Assembly: GCF_014692675.1 (NCBI RefSeq)
Contig: NZ_JABFCZ010000030.1
Location: forward strand, 1-64,000
Reading direction: 5' to 3'
Length of the DNA: 64,000 nt
Origin: Roseibium aggregatum
Lineage (GTDB): Bacteria > Pseudomonadota > Alphaproteobacteria > Rhizobiales > Stappiaceae
A program made the translations under genes and the position numbers. Shown piece after piece: positions 54,466 through 63,841 of this stretch; within the stretch, counting starts at the first letter, position 1, and every line of letters begins with the position of its first letter. Under the pieces are notes generated by a model. That model was not told the origin of the DNA, did no database searches, and saw only the letters and a list, made by a program, of their open reading frames with translations.

Positions 54466-56301
54466 CTATCTCCTGGCACAGAAGACGTCATTCAATCCCG
54501 GGCGGGACCAGGTGGCGTTCTGAGGATCGCCCTTCAGAACCTGCCCCTGCCCGGCATAGTAGAAACCGTTGCCCTGCCTGGCCAGGGTGGCAATCCCATA
54601 GCCCATCTCGGCAACGGTTGCGGTCCGTCCGTCCGGCGAGAAGGTCACATGCAGGTCCACCCCTGCCGTGCAGAGATAGTCGGCATCCGTTCCCCCAGCG
54701 GTTTGCGGACCGACCGGGTAGTTTCCGCCCGAAGACCCGAATCCGCCACCCACATCGCCGGGCGGGATCGGACCGGGAGGCGCCGATTCATCGGGAAAAC
54801 CGAAATTGGGGTTCGGCGCCAGCGGCTGCTGCGCACCCTTGATCACCACCTCCCGATACGGCGTTCGGGTGACGTAGATTCCCCGGCATTGACCCGATGC
54901 ACCGCGCACCATCCACGCGTGCGTGACATAGGTCTGCTGCTCCAGAATCTGGCCGGGTTCCAGACGGGCGTAGGGCCGCTCACCACCCGAATAGTCAATC
55001 CAGTTCACTTCGACCGGTTCGCGGCTCAGGTTGCGGAACACGATCTGCCCGGGCCTGACCCCTTCGATGGACCGGATTTGACCAAGTTCGCTGCAGGGCA
55101 CGTCCGCACCTGCCTCCTCGCCGGTGTTGACGGGGAATCCATTGTCCGAGACGATCTGTTGCGGCGCGCCGCAGGTGGCCACGAACAGCTTCACAGGGTT
55201 GGCGCTGCCCTTGAGCGACACCGAATAGGGCGGCACGCCGTCGATCTCGATGCGAATTTCCGATTCCCGGATCAGGGTTTCCCAGAGCGGGTCCGTCATC
55301 GGCACCACAGCCTGCGGGAAGGACTGGCCGTACTGGTTGCTGGTCGAAGACCCGACGGCCTCATAGGTCTGGTCGAAACCGCCCGCGCTTACGCGAACCG
55401 TCTGATAGGCGCCTTCGCGGGTAATCGACGAGGTCTGGCTGAAGACGATGGTCGCATTGCCCGATTGGGTCTGACAAACCGCGAAGAAGTCGTTGTCGTC
55501 GGTTTGCGGCACGCCATGGGTCAGGGTCGTCCGAGCACCGGGCAGGTTTCCGGGTTCCGCGTTCCAGACCCGGTCTTCGGAAGGCGTAATGACGACATCC
55601 TGCTGCGTCGAAACAATCGCGGGAACATCGGACGGCGTCTGCGAAAGGTCCGGATTCTGATCCGTCTGCGGCTCGGCGCCCAGTTGCGGAAGATCCTGAC
55701 CGGTGACACCGTCCTTGGAAAAGGCATCGTTGGATGCCGGTCCCTGGGTTTCCTCCGGCGTCAGCGGTTCGAAGGAATCGGTCTTGCGGCCGGACGCGGT
55801 ATCGTTGCCGGTGGTTGTTGTCGTGCCCGCACTCGTATCCGTGTTGTAAGCAGGCGTTACCGTTTCGTCGGACTGTTTCGGCGCGTAAACCTGTCCTGCC
55901 GTTCCCTCGATCACGCGGGCGCTGCCGGGCTTCCCGTCCGCCGCGACATCCACCGTCAGCGTGTTGCCGGTACAGATGTTGACCTTCCGGTGAAGAACCC
56001 GGCTGTTTTCCAGCGTTACCTCGAGTTCGGTTTCGCATGGCGGCGGCGTATCCGCGCTGCCGAGCGTATCCACAATGACGCCCTCATCGTCCCGGTTGAT
56101 GATCGGCTTGTACCGCTTGCCGAGGGTGATCGAGCGAATGGCAGGTTTCGCCGGCACCACATTGATCCGCATCGTCTCCGACGGTGTTTGCGCATGAAGA
56201 TGGGTCGCGACCATGGCTGCAAACACAAAGGTTGCCACGCCCAAGGCCGAAGCCAGATTTGAAACCGGGTGGTAAAAGGGGCCGGCAGCCTGCAGCCGCA
56301 T
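54466..56301 (-). CDS. Large secreted protein with VHL-beta-like and MliC-like domains
   Basis: The 611-residue protein has a long N-terminal signal (hydrophobic stretch about 17-37). A beta-rich region with two cysteines lies at 45-130 and a Thr/Ser/Pro-rich linker at about 145-250. A second beta region with cysteines at 276 and 377 follows. Residues 403-482 look like a von Hippel-Lindau beta domain: GQIVFRNLSREPVEVNWIDYSG, PYARLEPGQ, TYVTHAWMVRG. Residues 541-608 look like an MliC lysozyme-inhibitor domain (YLCTAGVDLHVTFSPDGRTATV, FYYAGQG, terminal cysteine). A proline/glycine linker at 497-540 joins the last two. It is predicted periplasmic or exported. Domain calls are by eye. Confidence 0.7.
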   Translation of the reverse strand: MRLQAAGPFYHPVSNLASALGVATFVFAAMVATHLHAQTPSETMRINVVPAKPAIRSITLGKRYKPIINRDDEGVIVDTLGSADTPPPCETELEVTLENSRVLHRKVNICTGNTLTVDVAADGKPGSARVIEGTAGQVYAPKQSDETVTPAYNTDTSAGTTTTTGNDTASGRKTDSFEPLTPEETQGPASNDAFSKDGVTGQDLPQLGAEPQTDQNPDLSQTPSDVPAIVSTQQDVVITPSEDRVWNAEPGNLPGARTTLTHGVPQTDDNDFFAVCQTQSGNATIVFSQTSSITREGAYQTVRVSAGGFDQTYEAVGSSTSNQYGQSFPQAVVPMTDPLWETLIRESEIRIEIDGVPPYSVSLKGSANPVKLFVATCGAPQQIVSDNGFPVNTGEEAGADVPCSELGQIRSIEGVRPGQIVFRNLSREPVEVNWIDYSGGERPYARLEPGQILEQQTYVTHAWMVRGASGQCRGIYVTRTPYREVVIKGAQQPLAPNPNFGFPDESAPPGPIPPGDVGGGFGSSGGNYPVGPQTAGGTDADYLCTAGVDLHVTFSPDGRTATVAEMGYGIATLARQGNGFYYAGQGQVLKGDPQNATWSRPGLNDVFCARR

Positions 56302-56400
56302 GGGCAGTCTCCGTGGATCGCCAGATTCAGGACCGATATTGTGCCCGGTACTTAGTCAAAGTGGCGAGGAAAGGGCAAGGACCAATCGAAATTTGCGATT

Positions 56401-56958
56401 TCAGCGCGGTGCGCGCTTGGCCAGGATGCGCTGCAACGTCCGGCGGTGCATGTTCAGCCGGCGCGCGGTTTCCGAAACATTCCGGTCGCATAGTTCGTAA
56501 ACACGCTGAATATGCTCCCAACGGACGCGATCCGCGGACATGGGATTTTCAGGCGGCGGCGCCTTTTCCTCGGGCTTGCGACCGAGGGCAGCGGCAATAT
56601 CGTCCGGATCGGCCGGCTTGGCGAGATAATCGATCGCGCCGAGCTTCACCGCCGTCACCGCCGTTGCGATGTTGCCGTACCCGGTCAGGATGATCGCCCG
56701 GGAGTCCGGCCGGCGCTGACGAATGGCTTCGATCACATCCAGGCCGTTGCCGTCTTCAAGGCGCATGTCGACGATTGCAAACGCCGGCGCATGGGCGCCG
56801 ACCTTGGCGACGGCTTCGCGAACGCCGTCAGCCGTTTCCGTCGTAAATCCGCGTTTTTCCATTGCACGCGCCAGGCGCTGCTGGAATGCCTTGTCGTCGT
56901 CGACAATCAGAAGTGTCTTGTCTTCGACGTTTTCCATCCCGAGTGCTGGGTCGGACAT
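56401..56958 (-). CDS. regA: Redox response regulator RegA/ActR/PrrA
   Basis: The 185-residue protein has a receiver domain with the phospho-acceptor in FAIVDMRLEDGNGLDV near residue 63, a proline-rich hinge (EEKAPPPENPMSA) and a Fis-type helix-turn-helix (NVSETARRLNMHRRTLQRILAKRAPR) that is nearly invariant in RegA orthologues. It is phosphorylated by RegB and controls respiration, carbon and nitrogen fixation and photosynthesis genes in relatives. It lies 85 bases after regB. Confidence 0.95.
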   Translation of the reverse strand: MSDPALGMENVEDKTLLIVDDDKAFQQRLARAMEKRGFTTETADGVREAVAKVGAHAPAFAIVDMRLEDGNGLDVIEAIRQRRPDSRAIILTGYGNIATAVTAVKLGAIDYLAKPADPDDIAAALGRKPEEKAPPPENPMSADRVRWEHIQRVYELCDRNVSETARRLNMHRRTLQRILAKRAPR

Positions 56959-57043
56959 AGTAACGATCCCGTTTTTGTTCTTCGCATCTGAGGCGGGACT
57001 ACGATGTCTTCCCGGACTCCATTTATCGCGAAACCTCTATGTA

Positions 57044-58384
57044 TCAATCTTTATGCCGGGAAAAATCAGGTGCGTCCATATTGTCAAGAGATTCTATCGC
57101 ACTGCGCGGCCATGTCACACGGATATGGGCACCGTGTTCAGGCGGTGCCCGGTTCTCCACGAACAGCTTCGCGCCCGTGCGTTCCAGCAGCGTTTTTGCG
57201 ATAAAAAATCCGAGCCCGAGCCCGCCGCCGGTCGACCGGCGCCCGGGGATCATGCTGCGGACCGACACGTAAGGGTCGCCGATCTTTGTCAGGACTTCCG
57301 GTGCGAAACCCGGTCCGTCATCCCGGATCGAAATGCTGACCGCGCGCGCATCCCAGGTGGCGGAAAGTTCCACGCTCTTTTCGGCAAAATCGATGGCGTT
57401 TTCAACGATATTGCCCAATCCGTAGCGAATGGCCGAATTGCGCGACCCGATCGGCTCGGGCCCGTCGCCGGCCACTTTCACCGAAATCTCAGCGCCAAAC
57501 CCGCGCAAGGGCTCCGCAACCTCCTCCATCAGTTGCGACACCGGCATGCGCTGGAAGGTCCGGTCCTCGTCGCTGGAGAGCGATTTGAGCTTCTGCAGAA
57601 TTTCCCGGCAGCGCTCGGATTGGGACCGGATAAGGGCGATATCCTCGGCATAGTCGCCGTCCTCCGGGAGCTCGTCGGCGAGTTCCTTGGCGACGAGATA
57701 GATGGTCGCAAGCGGCGTTCCGAGTTCATGGGCGGCAGCGGTCGCCAGACCGTCCAGGGCGCTCAGGTGCTGTTCCCGGGCCATGACCAGCTCCGTCGCG
57801 GTCAGGGCATCTGCAAGCTGGCGGGCTTCCTCGGCCACCCGGAAGGCATAGGTCGCCATGAACCCCAGCGAAAGGACGAGCGCCACCCAGACACCCAGGG
57901 AATAGACGAAAGGCAGCTTGAATTCCTCAGGCCCCGGCCAGGGAAGCGGAAAGTGGAACACGGCAAGGAGGCTGGCGCAGAGTGTCGCGAGCACGCCGAG
58001 CTTGATCGTGTTGAACGCCGAAAGCCCCGTTGCCGACACCATGACCGGCGCAAGCAGCAGGAACGCGAACGGATTGCCGAGCCCGCCGGTCAGGAACAGG
58101 AGGCCGCTCATCTGCAGGACGTCATAGGCAAGCTGGAAGGCGGCCGCCCCTTCCGATACCCGCAAGGGCGCCGGGTAGTAGATCTTCAAAAAGACATTCA
58201 GCCAGGCCGACAGCGCCACCAGAAAAAAGGCAACACCGATCGGCAACGGATAGCCGAGACCGATATTGACCACCAGAAGTGCCGCGGTCTGCCCGCCGAC
58301 AGCGAGCCAGCGCAGGCGGACCAGCGTATCGAGCTTCAAACGGCGGTGCGGAAGGGGCGCGGCGGTGTCGAACAATTCTGGCAT
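57044..58384 (-). CDS. regB: Redox sensor histidine kinase RegB/ActS/PrrB
   Basis: The 446-residue kinase has six membrane helices (about residues 20-180), with the quinone-binding loop GGLGNPFAF near 100. The H-box is AAAHELGTPLATIYL near 215, and the redox-active cysteine of the family is in QSERCREILQKL near 258. The ATPase domain ends with GGGLGLGFFIAKTLL. It responds to the quinone pool and phosphorylates RegA. The ATG at 58384 has AAGGGGAAGCC upstream; it is divergent from secB. Confidence 0.95.
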   Translation of the reverse strand: MPELFDTAAPLPHRRLKLDTLVRLRWLAVGGQTAALLVVNIGLGYPLPIGVAFFLVALSAWLNVFLKIYYPAPLRVSEGAAAFQLAYDVLQMSGLLFLTGGLGNPFAFLLLAPVMVSATGLSAFNTIKLGVLATLCASLLAVFHFPLPWPGPEEFKLPFVYSLGVWVALVLSLGFMATYAFRVAEEARQLADALTATELVMAREQHLSALDGLATAAAHELGTPLATIYLVAKELADELPEDGDYAEDIALIRSQSERCREILQKLKSLSSDEDRTFQRMPVSQLMEEVAEPLRGFGAEISVKVAGDGPEPIGSRNSAIRYGLGNIVENAIDFAEKSVELSATWDARAVSISIRDDGPGFAPEVLTKIGDPYVSVRSMIPGRRSTGGGLGLGFFIAKTLLERTGAKLFVENRAPPEHGAHIRVTWPRSAIESLDNMDAPDFSRHKD

Positions 58385-58563
58385 GGCTTCCCCTTTTGAA
58401 GCGCTTTCCCGCATCTGGCAAGATCGATACCCTTGTGTGACGCGGCCCTAAGTGATAGCCACCCCGAAAAAGAAGCTGCGCGGCGCCCGCGGGCCGCCAG
58501 CCGGGTGTTCCGATGTTTGGCACCTGTCAGTCCGACCAGCACCGCGAAACGGAATGAGACAAG

Positions 58564-59061
58564 ATGACCGATACGAATGATGCGGGCACACAGCCGCAGC
58601 CGGAAAACGCACAAGCCGCTGCCCCGGGCATGAATATCCTTGGCCAGTACATCAAGGATCTCTCGTTCGAAAACCCGAATGCGCCCATGTCGCTCCAGCA
58701 GGGCGAACAGCCGAAGCTCGACATCAACGTGAATGTCAATGCCGCTCCGCTCGGCGAAGACCAGTTCGAAGTGATCCTGACGCTGAGCACCAAGGCCGAG
58801 CGCCCCGACATGGTCATGTTTGCCGTCGAACTCGTCTATGCGGGCGTTTTCCGCATCACCGGCGTGCCGCAGGAACACATGCATCCGTTCGTGATGATCG
58901 AGTGCCCGCGCATGCTGTTCCCGTTCGCGCGCAGCATCCTGGCCGATGCCACCCGCAACGGCGGTTTCCCGCCGCTGCTGCTCGATCCGATCGATTTCGC
59001 CCAGCTTTACCGGCAGAACATGGCCCAGCAGGCGGCCGCCCAGCAGGAAAAGCCGAACTGA
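58564..59061 (+). CDS. secB: Protein-export chaperone SecB
   Basis: The 165-residue cytoplasmic chaperone binds unfolded precursors and delivers them to Sec[14 protein letters not shown] near residue 30, a central beta sheet with LTLSTKAE, and the conserved [31 protein letters not shown] segment are diagnostic. A terminator follows. It is read away from regB. Confidence 0.96.
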   Translation: MTDTNDAGTQPQPENAQAAAPGMNILGQYIKDLSFENPNAPMSLQQGEQPKLDINVNVNAAPLGEDQFEVILTLSTKAERPDMVMFAVELVYAGVFRITGVPQEHMHPFVMIECPRMLFPFARSILADATRNGGFPPLLLDPIDFAQLYRQNMAQQAAAQQEKPN

Positions 59062-59107
59062 GCCGCCAAGCCGGTTCAACAGGCCGTTCAAACTGCCAGA
59101 CTTTCAG

Positions 59108-59140
59108 AAACCGCGGTGCCGACCGGCGTCGCGGTTTTTT
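59108..59140. terminator. Rho-independent terminator after secB
   Basis: AAACCGCG pairs with CGCGGTTT across a 14-base loop, followed by a run of T. It separates secB from the convergent moeB-like gene four bases away. Confidence 0.85.
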
Positions 59141-59143
59141 ATT

Positions 59144-59947
59144 TCAGGCGTCTTCCAGCAAATCCGCCCAGGTTTTCGGATTGTCGCCGTGGAGCGGGTT
59201 TTTCGGCGAGCGCCTGTAACGGACGGTTTCCATCCGGAACGAGCGCGCATCGAACATCATCAGCCGGCCGACCAGACTTTCGCCGACACCCGTGATCTCC
59301 TTGATCACTTCCATCGCCTGCATGGTGCCGATGATGCCCGTCAGGGCGCCGAGCACACCGGCCTCCGCGCAGGTCGGCAGCAGCCCCTCGCGCGGCTTTT
59401 CCGGAAACAGGCACCGGTAGGACGGGTTTTGATTGCCCTCCGCATCTGTCTCGAACGGACGCAGGGTCGTGATCGAGCCGTCGAACTGGCCGACGGCGGC
59501 CGTGACCAGCGGCTTTTTGGCAAAAAAGCAGGCGTCCGACACCAGGTAGCGGGTGATGAAATTGTCCGACCCGTCGGCGACGATGTCGTATTCGGAGACA
59601 AGAGCCATGGCGTTGTGGCCGGCGATCCGCGTCGGATAGGGCTCGACCTTCACATTCGGGTTGAGCCTTGCGATCGCTTCCGCAGCACTCGCCACCTTCG
59701 GTTCGCCGAGCTGATCGGTGTCGTGGATCACCTGGCGCTGCAGATTGGACAGCGAAACCGTGTCGTCGTCGACGATGCCGAGGGTTCCGACACCGGCGGC
59801 CGCCAGATACTGCAAGAGCGGCGCGCCGAGGCCGCCTGCGCCGATCACAAGGACACGGGCGTTCTTCAGCTTCTGCTGGCCCGGGCCGCCGATCTCCCGC
59901 ATCACGATGTGGCGGGCATAGCGTTCCAGTTCGGCAGGTGTCAGCAT
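59144..59947 (-). CDS. MoeB/ThiF/HesA-family adenylyltransferase lacking the zinc cysteines
   Basis: The 267-residue E1-like enzyme adenylates the C-terminus of a ubiquitin-like sulfur carrier (MoaD or ThiS type). The nucleotide motif is VLVIGAGGLGAPLLQYLAAAGVG near residue 32, with DxDxVSLSNLQRQ, the RYLVSDAC segment and LLPTCAEAGVLG. E. coli MoeB has two CxxC pairs for zinc; here the first is PSYRCL with only one cysteine and the second is absent. The ATG at 59947 follows GGAAAG. Whether it serves molybdopterin or thiamin is undecided. Confidence 0.88.
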   Translation of the reverse strand: MLTPAELERYARHIVMREIGGPGQQKLKNARVLVIGAGGLGAPLLQYLAAAGVGTLGIVDDDTVSLSNLQRQVIHDTDQLGEPKVASAAEAIARLNPNVKVEPYPTRIAGHNAMALVSEYDIVADGSDNFITRYLVSDACFFAKKPLVTAAVGQFDGSITTLRPFETDAEGNQNPSYRCLFPEKPREGLLPTCAEAGVLGALTGIIGTMQAMEVIKEITGVGESLVGRLMMFDARSFRMETVRYRRSPKNPLHGDNPKTWADLLEDA

Positions 59948-60042
59948 GTATTCTTTCCAGATCAATCAACTTGGCGGCGGATCCCTATCATATCGGGTCG
60001 CCGGCCGCCTTGTGCAAACGGGCCATTCCGCCCCGGATATGG

Positions 60043-61092
60043 CTACCCCAGGATCCGGCTGACCAGCTTGGCGGTGTAGTCCACCATCGGGATCACCCGG
60101 GCATAGTTGAGCCGCGTCGGGCCGATGACGCCGAGAACGCCGACAATGCGCTGGTCCCGGTCGCGATAAGGCGATACCACCAGCGAGGAACCGGACAGGG
60201 AAAACAGGTTGTTTTCCGAGCCGATGAAAATCCGCACCCCGTCGCCCTTTTCGGCAAGACCCAGAAGCTGGATCAGGTCGCGCTTGTTTTCCAGGTCGTC
60301 GAACAGGAGCCGGATGCGCTCCAGATCTTCCGCAGCCTCCAGATCGGTCAGCAGATTGGACCGGCCGCGCACGATCAGGGTGCCCGGGTCGTCCATTCCG
60401 GCGCCACTCCACAGGGCGAGGCCCGCGTCCACCACCTTGCGGCTCAGGAGGTCGAGTTCGGCCTGATCGGCTTCCCGGACCTTTTCCAGTTCCTTGCGCA
60501 CTTCGCTCAGCGTGCGACCCTGGAGATGGGCGTTCAGATAATTGGTCGCCTCCACCAGGGCCGAGGACGGCAGGCCTTCGGGCAGATCGATGATCCGGTT
60601 TTCAACCGACCCGTCCTCGCCGACGAGAACGGCCAGGGCCTTGAGCGGCTCGATCCGGACGAACTCGATGTGCTTCATGCGCATGTCGGTCTTGTGGGTC
60701 AGGACAACGCCCGCGCCGCACGACAGGCCCGACAGCAACTGGCTCGCTTCGGTCAGCACCTGTTCGGTGGAATTGAAGTTCTGCGTCGCGCGCACCTGAA
60801 CGTCGATCCGCTGGCGCTCCTCCTGGCTGAGGTCGCCGACTTCCAGAAGCGCATCGATGAAGAAGCGCAGGCCGATTTCGGTCGGCAGGCGGCCGGCGCT
60901 GGTGTGCGGCGAATGCAAGAGGCCCATATGCTCCAGGTCCGCCATGACGTTGCGAACCGAAGCGGGCGACAAGGACATGGACAGGTTGCGCGACACATTG
61001 CGCGAACCCACCGGCTCACCGGTCTGAAGATAGGTCTCCACGATCGACCGGAAGATTTCGCGGGACCGTTTGTTAAGATCGCTCAGGCTCAA
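60043..61092 (-). CDS. hrcA: Heat-inducible transcription repressor HrcA
   Basis: The 349-residue repressor of groE/dnaK-type genes binds the CIRCE element. [33 protein letters not shown] and [37 protein letters not shown] are HrcA hallmarks. The start is TTG at 61092 with ACGGAGAG upstream; no in-frame ATG fits. It is divergent from rph. No CIRCE element was seen in the 191-base gap. Confidence 0.96.
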   Translation of the reverse strand: MSLSDLNKRSREIFRSIVETYLQTGEPVGSRNVSRNLSMSLSPASVRNVMADLEHMGLLHSPHTSAGRLPTEIGLRFFIDALLEVGDLSQEERQRIDVQVRATQNFNSTEQVLTEASQLLSGLSCGAGVVLTHKTDMRMKHIEFVRIEPLKALAVLVGEDGSVENRIIDLPEGLPSSALVEATNYLNAHLQGRTLSEVRKELEKVREADQAELDLLSRKVVDAGLALWSGAGMDDPGTLIVRGRSNLLTDLEAAEDLERIRLLFDDLENKRDLIQLLGLAEKGDGVRIFIGSENNLFSLSGSSLVVSPYRDRDQRIVGVLGVIGPTRLNYARVIPMVDYTAKLVSRILG

Positions 61093-61283
61093 GGCCGTAC
61101 TCTCCGTTGCTGCGCCCGCCGGACCCGTTTTACCGGTCCATGCGGCGTTCCTGGTAAAGATATAGGCGCAAAATGGGTCCGTTGCACAAGCAGGACTTTA
61201 CCTGTCTTGGCCTGAGGGTCTACAAGGCGCGCAAGAGACCGGGGCGTTCCGCTTCGAAACCTGCAAATGACGAGAGGTCCTTG

Positions 61284-61997
61284 ATGCGTCCGTCCAAACG
61301 TGCTGCCGATGAACTGCGTGCCGTCACGCTCGAGCGCGGCGTTTCCAAACATGCCGAAGGTTCCTGCCTGGTGAAGTTCGGCGATACCCATGTGCTTTGC
61401 ACCGCAAGCCTGGAAGAGCGCGTCCCGCCGTGGCTGCGCGGCCAGCAGCGCGGCTGGGTGACGGCCGAATACGGCATGCTGCCCCGGGCCACCGGCGACC
61501 GCATGCGCCGCGAGGCCAGTGCGGGCAAGCAATCCGGCCGCACCCAGGAGATCCAGCGCCTGATCGGCCGGTCCCTGCGCGCCGTTGTCGATCTGGAAGC
61601 GCTTGGCGAATGCCAGATCACCGTCGACTGCGACGTCATCCAGGCGGACGGCGGCACCCGGACGGCAGGCATCACGGGAGCCTGGGTCGCACTGCGCGAC
61701 TGCATCGAGTGGATGAAGGCCCGCGACATGGTGAAGAAGGACGTCCTGAAGGACCACATCGCGGCCATTTCCTGCGGCATCTACGAAGGCACGCCGGTCC
61801 TCGATCTCGACTACGCGGAAGACAGCACGGCGGAAACCGATGCCAATTTCGTCATGACCGGGTCGGGCGGCATCGTCGAAATCCAGGGCACCGCGGAAGG
61901 GGCTCCCTTCTCCGAAGAGGAATTCGGCCAGCTTCTGGGGCTCGCCAAGATGGGCGTCAACCGCCTGATCGACCTGCAGAAAATGGCAATCCTCTAA
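61284..61997 (+). CDS. rph: Ribonuclease PH
   Basis: The 237-residue phosphorolytic exoribonuclease trims tRNA 3' ends. [60 protein letters not shown] and [18 protein letters not shown] carry RNase PH signature residues. The ATG at 61284 follows GAGAGGTCCTTG; an upstream frame from 61173 is not conserved. It precedes rdgB by 24 bases. Confidence 0.97.
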   Translation: MRPSKRAADELRAVTLERGVSKHAEGSCLVKFGDTHVLCTASLEERVPPWLRGQQRGWVTAEYGMLPRATGDRMRREASAGKQSGRTQEIQRLIGRSLRAVVDLEALGECQITVDCDVIQADGGTRTAGITGAWVALRDCIEWMKARDMVKKDVLKDHIAAISCGIYEGTPVLDLDYAEDSTAETDANFVMTGSGGIVEIQGTAEGAPFSEEEFGQLLGLAKMGVNRLIDLQKMAIL

Positions 61998-62021
61998 GGA
62001 CCGCCCTCTAAGGACCAATTG

Positions 62022-62660
62022 ATGTCTCACCGCAAACTCGAGCCCGGCCGGCTGGTGGTGGCCAGCCATAACAAGGGCAAGATCCGCGAGATCAACGAAC
62101 TTCTCGCTCCCTATGGGTTCGACGTGGTGTCCGCCGGAGACCTCGATCTGCCGGAACCGGAAGAAACCGGGCTGACCTTCGAGGCGAACGCGGAACTGAA
62201 GGCGGTTGCCGCCGCCACCGCCTCCGGCCTGCCGTCCCTTGCCGACGACAGCGGCTTTTGCGCCGAAGCGCTCGGCGGCGATCCCGGGATTTATTCCGCA
62301 CGCTGGGCAGGTCCGGACAAGGACTTCACCATGGCCATGCGCAATGTCGAGGAACTGCTGCAGCAGAAGGGCGCAACCACGCCGGACAGGCGGCGCGGGT
62401 CCTTCGTTGCCGTCCTGTGCCTTGCCTGGCCGGACGGGCACCGGGAGTTTTTCCGCGGCGAGGTGGAGGGCCAGATCGTATGGCCGCCACGCGGCGAGAA
62501 AGGCTTCGGCTACGATCCGATCTTCCAGCCGGACGGTCATGAACGGACCTTCGGGGAAATGACCTCGGAGGAAAAGCACGGCTGGTCGCGGGAAACCCAG
62601 GCCCTCTCGCACAGGGCGCGTGCGTTTCAGCTGTTCTCCAAAGCCTGCCTGGAGACTTGA
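62022..62660 (+). CDS. rdgB: dITP/XTP pyrophosphatase RdgB
   Basis: The 212-residue enzyme removes deaminated purine triphosphates. [18 protein letters not shown] near residue 11, [37 protein letters not shown] and [10 protein letters not shown] are Ham1/RdgB motifs. ATG at 62022 directly follows a TTG that could also start. Its TGA overlaps the hemW ATG by one base. Confidence 0.97.
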   Translation: MSHRKLEPGRLVVASHNKGKIREINELLAPYGFDVVSAGDLDLPEPEETGLTFEANAELKAVAAATASGLPSLADDSGFCAEALGGDPGIYSARWAGPDKDFTMAMRNVEELLQQKGATTPDRRRGSFVAVLCLAWPDGHREFFRGEVEGQIVWPPRGEKGFGYDPIFQPDGHERTFGEMTSEEKHGWSRETQALSHRARAFQLFSKACLET

Positions 62661-63841
62661 TGCCGCAATCGTCGAATAACCTGCAGGCCAAAGCGCCCGA
62701 TGGCGGGTTCGGGATCTATGTCCACTGGCCGTTTTGCGCAGCCAAATGTCCCTATTGCGATTTCAACTCCCACGTCCGCCATCATGCGATCGACCAGGAC
62801 CGCTATGTCCGGGCGTTCCAGCGGGAACTTGCCCATTTCGCGGAGATGACCGGCAACCGGACGGTGGATTCGATCTTCTTCGGCGGCGGCACCCCTTCCC
62901 TCATGGAACCGGCCACCGTCGGGCGGATTCTGGACAGCATTGCCGGTCACTGGTCCATGGACGCCAATGCCGAGATTTCCATGGAGGCCAATCCGTCGAG
63001 CGTGGAGGCGGATCGATTCAGGGGCTACCGCAGCGCCGGGGTGAACCGCATGTCGCTCGGCGTTCAGTCCCTGCATGACAGGGACCTGAAGCTTCTGGGC
63101 CGCCTGCACGATGCCGAAACGGCGCTCAAGGCCATCGACACGGCGCGCTCGACCTTTCCGCGCCTGTCCTTCGACCTGATCTACGCCCGCCCGGACCAGA
63201 CCCTTGACAGCTGGCGGCAGGAGCTGGAACAGGCGATTGCGCTGGCCGCCGATCACCTGTCGCTTTACCAGCTGACCATCGAGGAAGGCACGCCGTTCTT
63301 CGCCCTTCACCAGGCCGGCAAGCTGAAGGTCCCCGATGCGGATTTCGGCGCCGAATTCTATGCCCTGACCCAGCAGGTCACCGAGGCCCACGGGCTTCCG
63401 GCCTATGAGGTTTCCAACCATGCAAAACCGGGGGCCGAGTGCCGGCACAACCTGGTCTACTGGCGCTACGGCGACTATGTGGGCGTCGGCCCCGGCGCCC
63501 ATGGCCGGATTTCGGTCGGAGCGACAAAACGGGCGACGGCCATCGAACGCTATCCCGAAACCTGGCTTGAAAACGTGGACACCCACGGCCACGGCATGGT
63601 CGAAAACACGGGCCTGAGCGAGGAAGAACTGGGCGACGAATACCTGCTGATGGGGCTGCGGCTTCTGGAAGGGGTGGATCTGGCGCGGTACGAGGCTCTG
63701 GCGCACAGATCCGTCGATCCGAAGCGGCTTTCCGACCTTCTGGAACACGGAATGGTGGAACGTCTGGGGGATAACCGGGTGCGAGCCACACGCGAAGGGT
63801 TTTTTGTCCTCGACGCGGTCGTGGCCGATCTCGCCGCTTAA
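62660..63841 (+). CDS. hemW: Heme chaperone HemW (radical SAM)
   Basis: The 393-residue radical SAM protein has the CxxxCxxC cluster site in HWPFCAAKCPYCDFNSH near residue 25, GGGTPSLM near 75 and VGVGPGAHG near 275. It is the HemW type rather than coproporphyrinogen dehydrogenase HemN, as it lacks the longer N-terminal part. It inserts heme into target proteins. Translation is coupled to rdgB through a TGATG overlap. Confidence 0.94.
   Translation: MPQSSNNLQAKAPDGGFGIYVHWPFCAAKCPYCDFNSHVRHHAIDQDRYVRAFQRELAHFAEMTGNRTVDSIFFGGGTPSLMEPATVGRILDSIAGHWSMDANAEISMEANPSSVEADRFRGYRSAGVNRMSLGVQSLHDRDLKLLGRLHDAETALKAIDTARSTFPRLSFDLIYARPDQTLDSWRQELEQAIALAADHLSLYQLTIEEGTPFFALHQAGKLKVPDADFGAEFYALTQQVTEAHGLPAYEVSNHAKPGAECRHNLVYWRYGDYVGVGPGAHGRISVGATKRATAIERYPETWLENVDTHGHGMVENTGLSEEELGDEYLLMGLRLLEGVDLARYEALAHRSVDPKRLSDLLEHGMVERLGDNRVRATREGFFVLDAVVADLAA

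Noticed and set aside
61093-61283. CIRCE element between hrcA and rph
   Set aside because: No TTAGCACTC-N9-GAGTGCTAA repeat is present.
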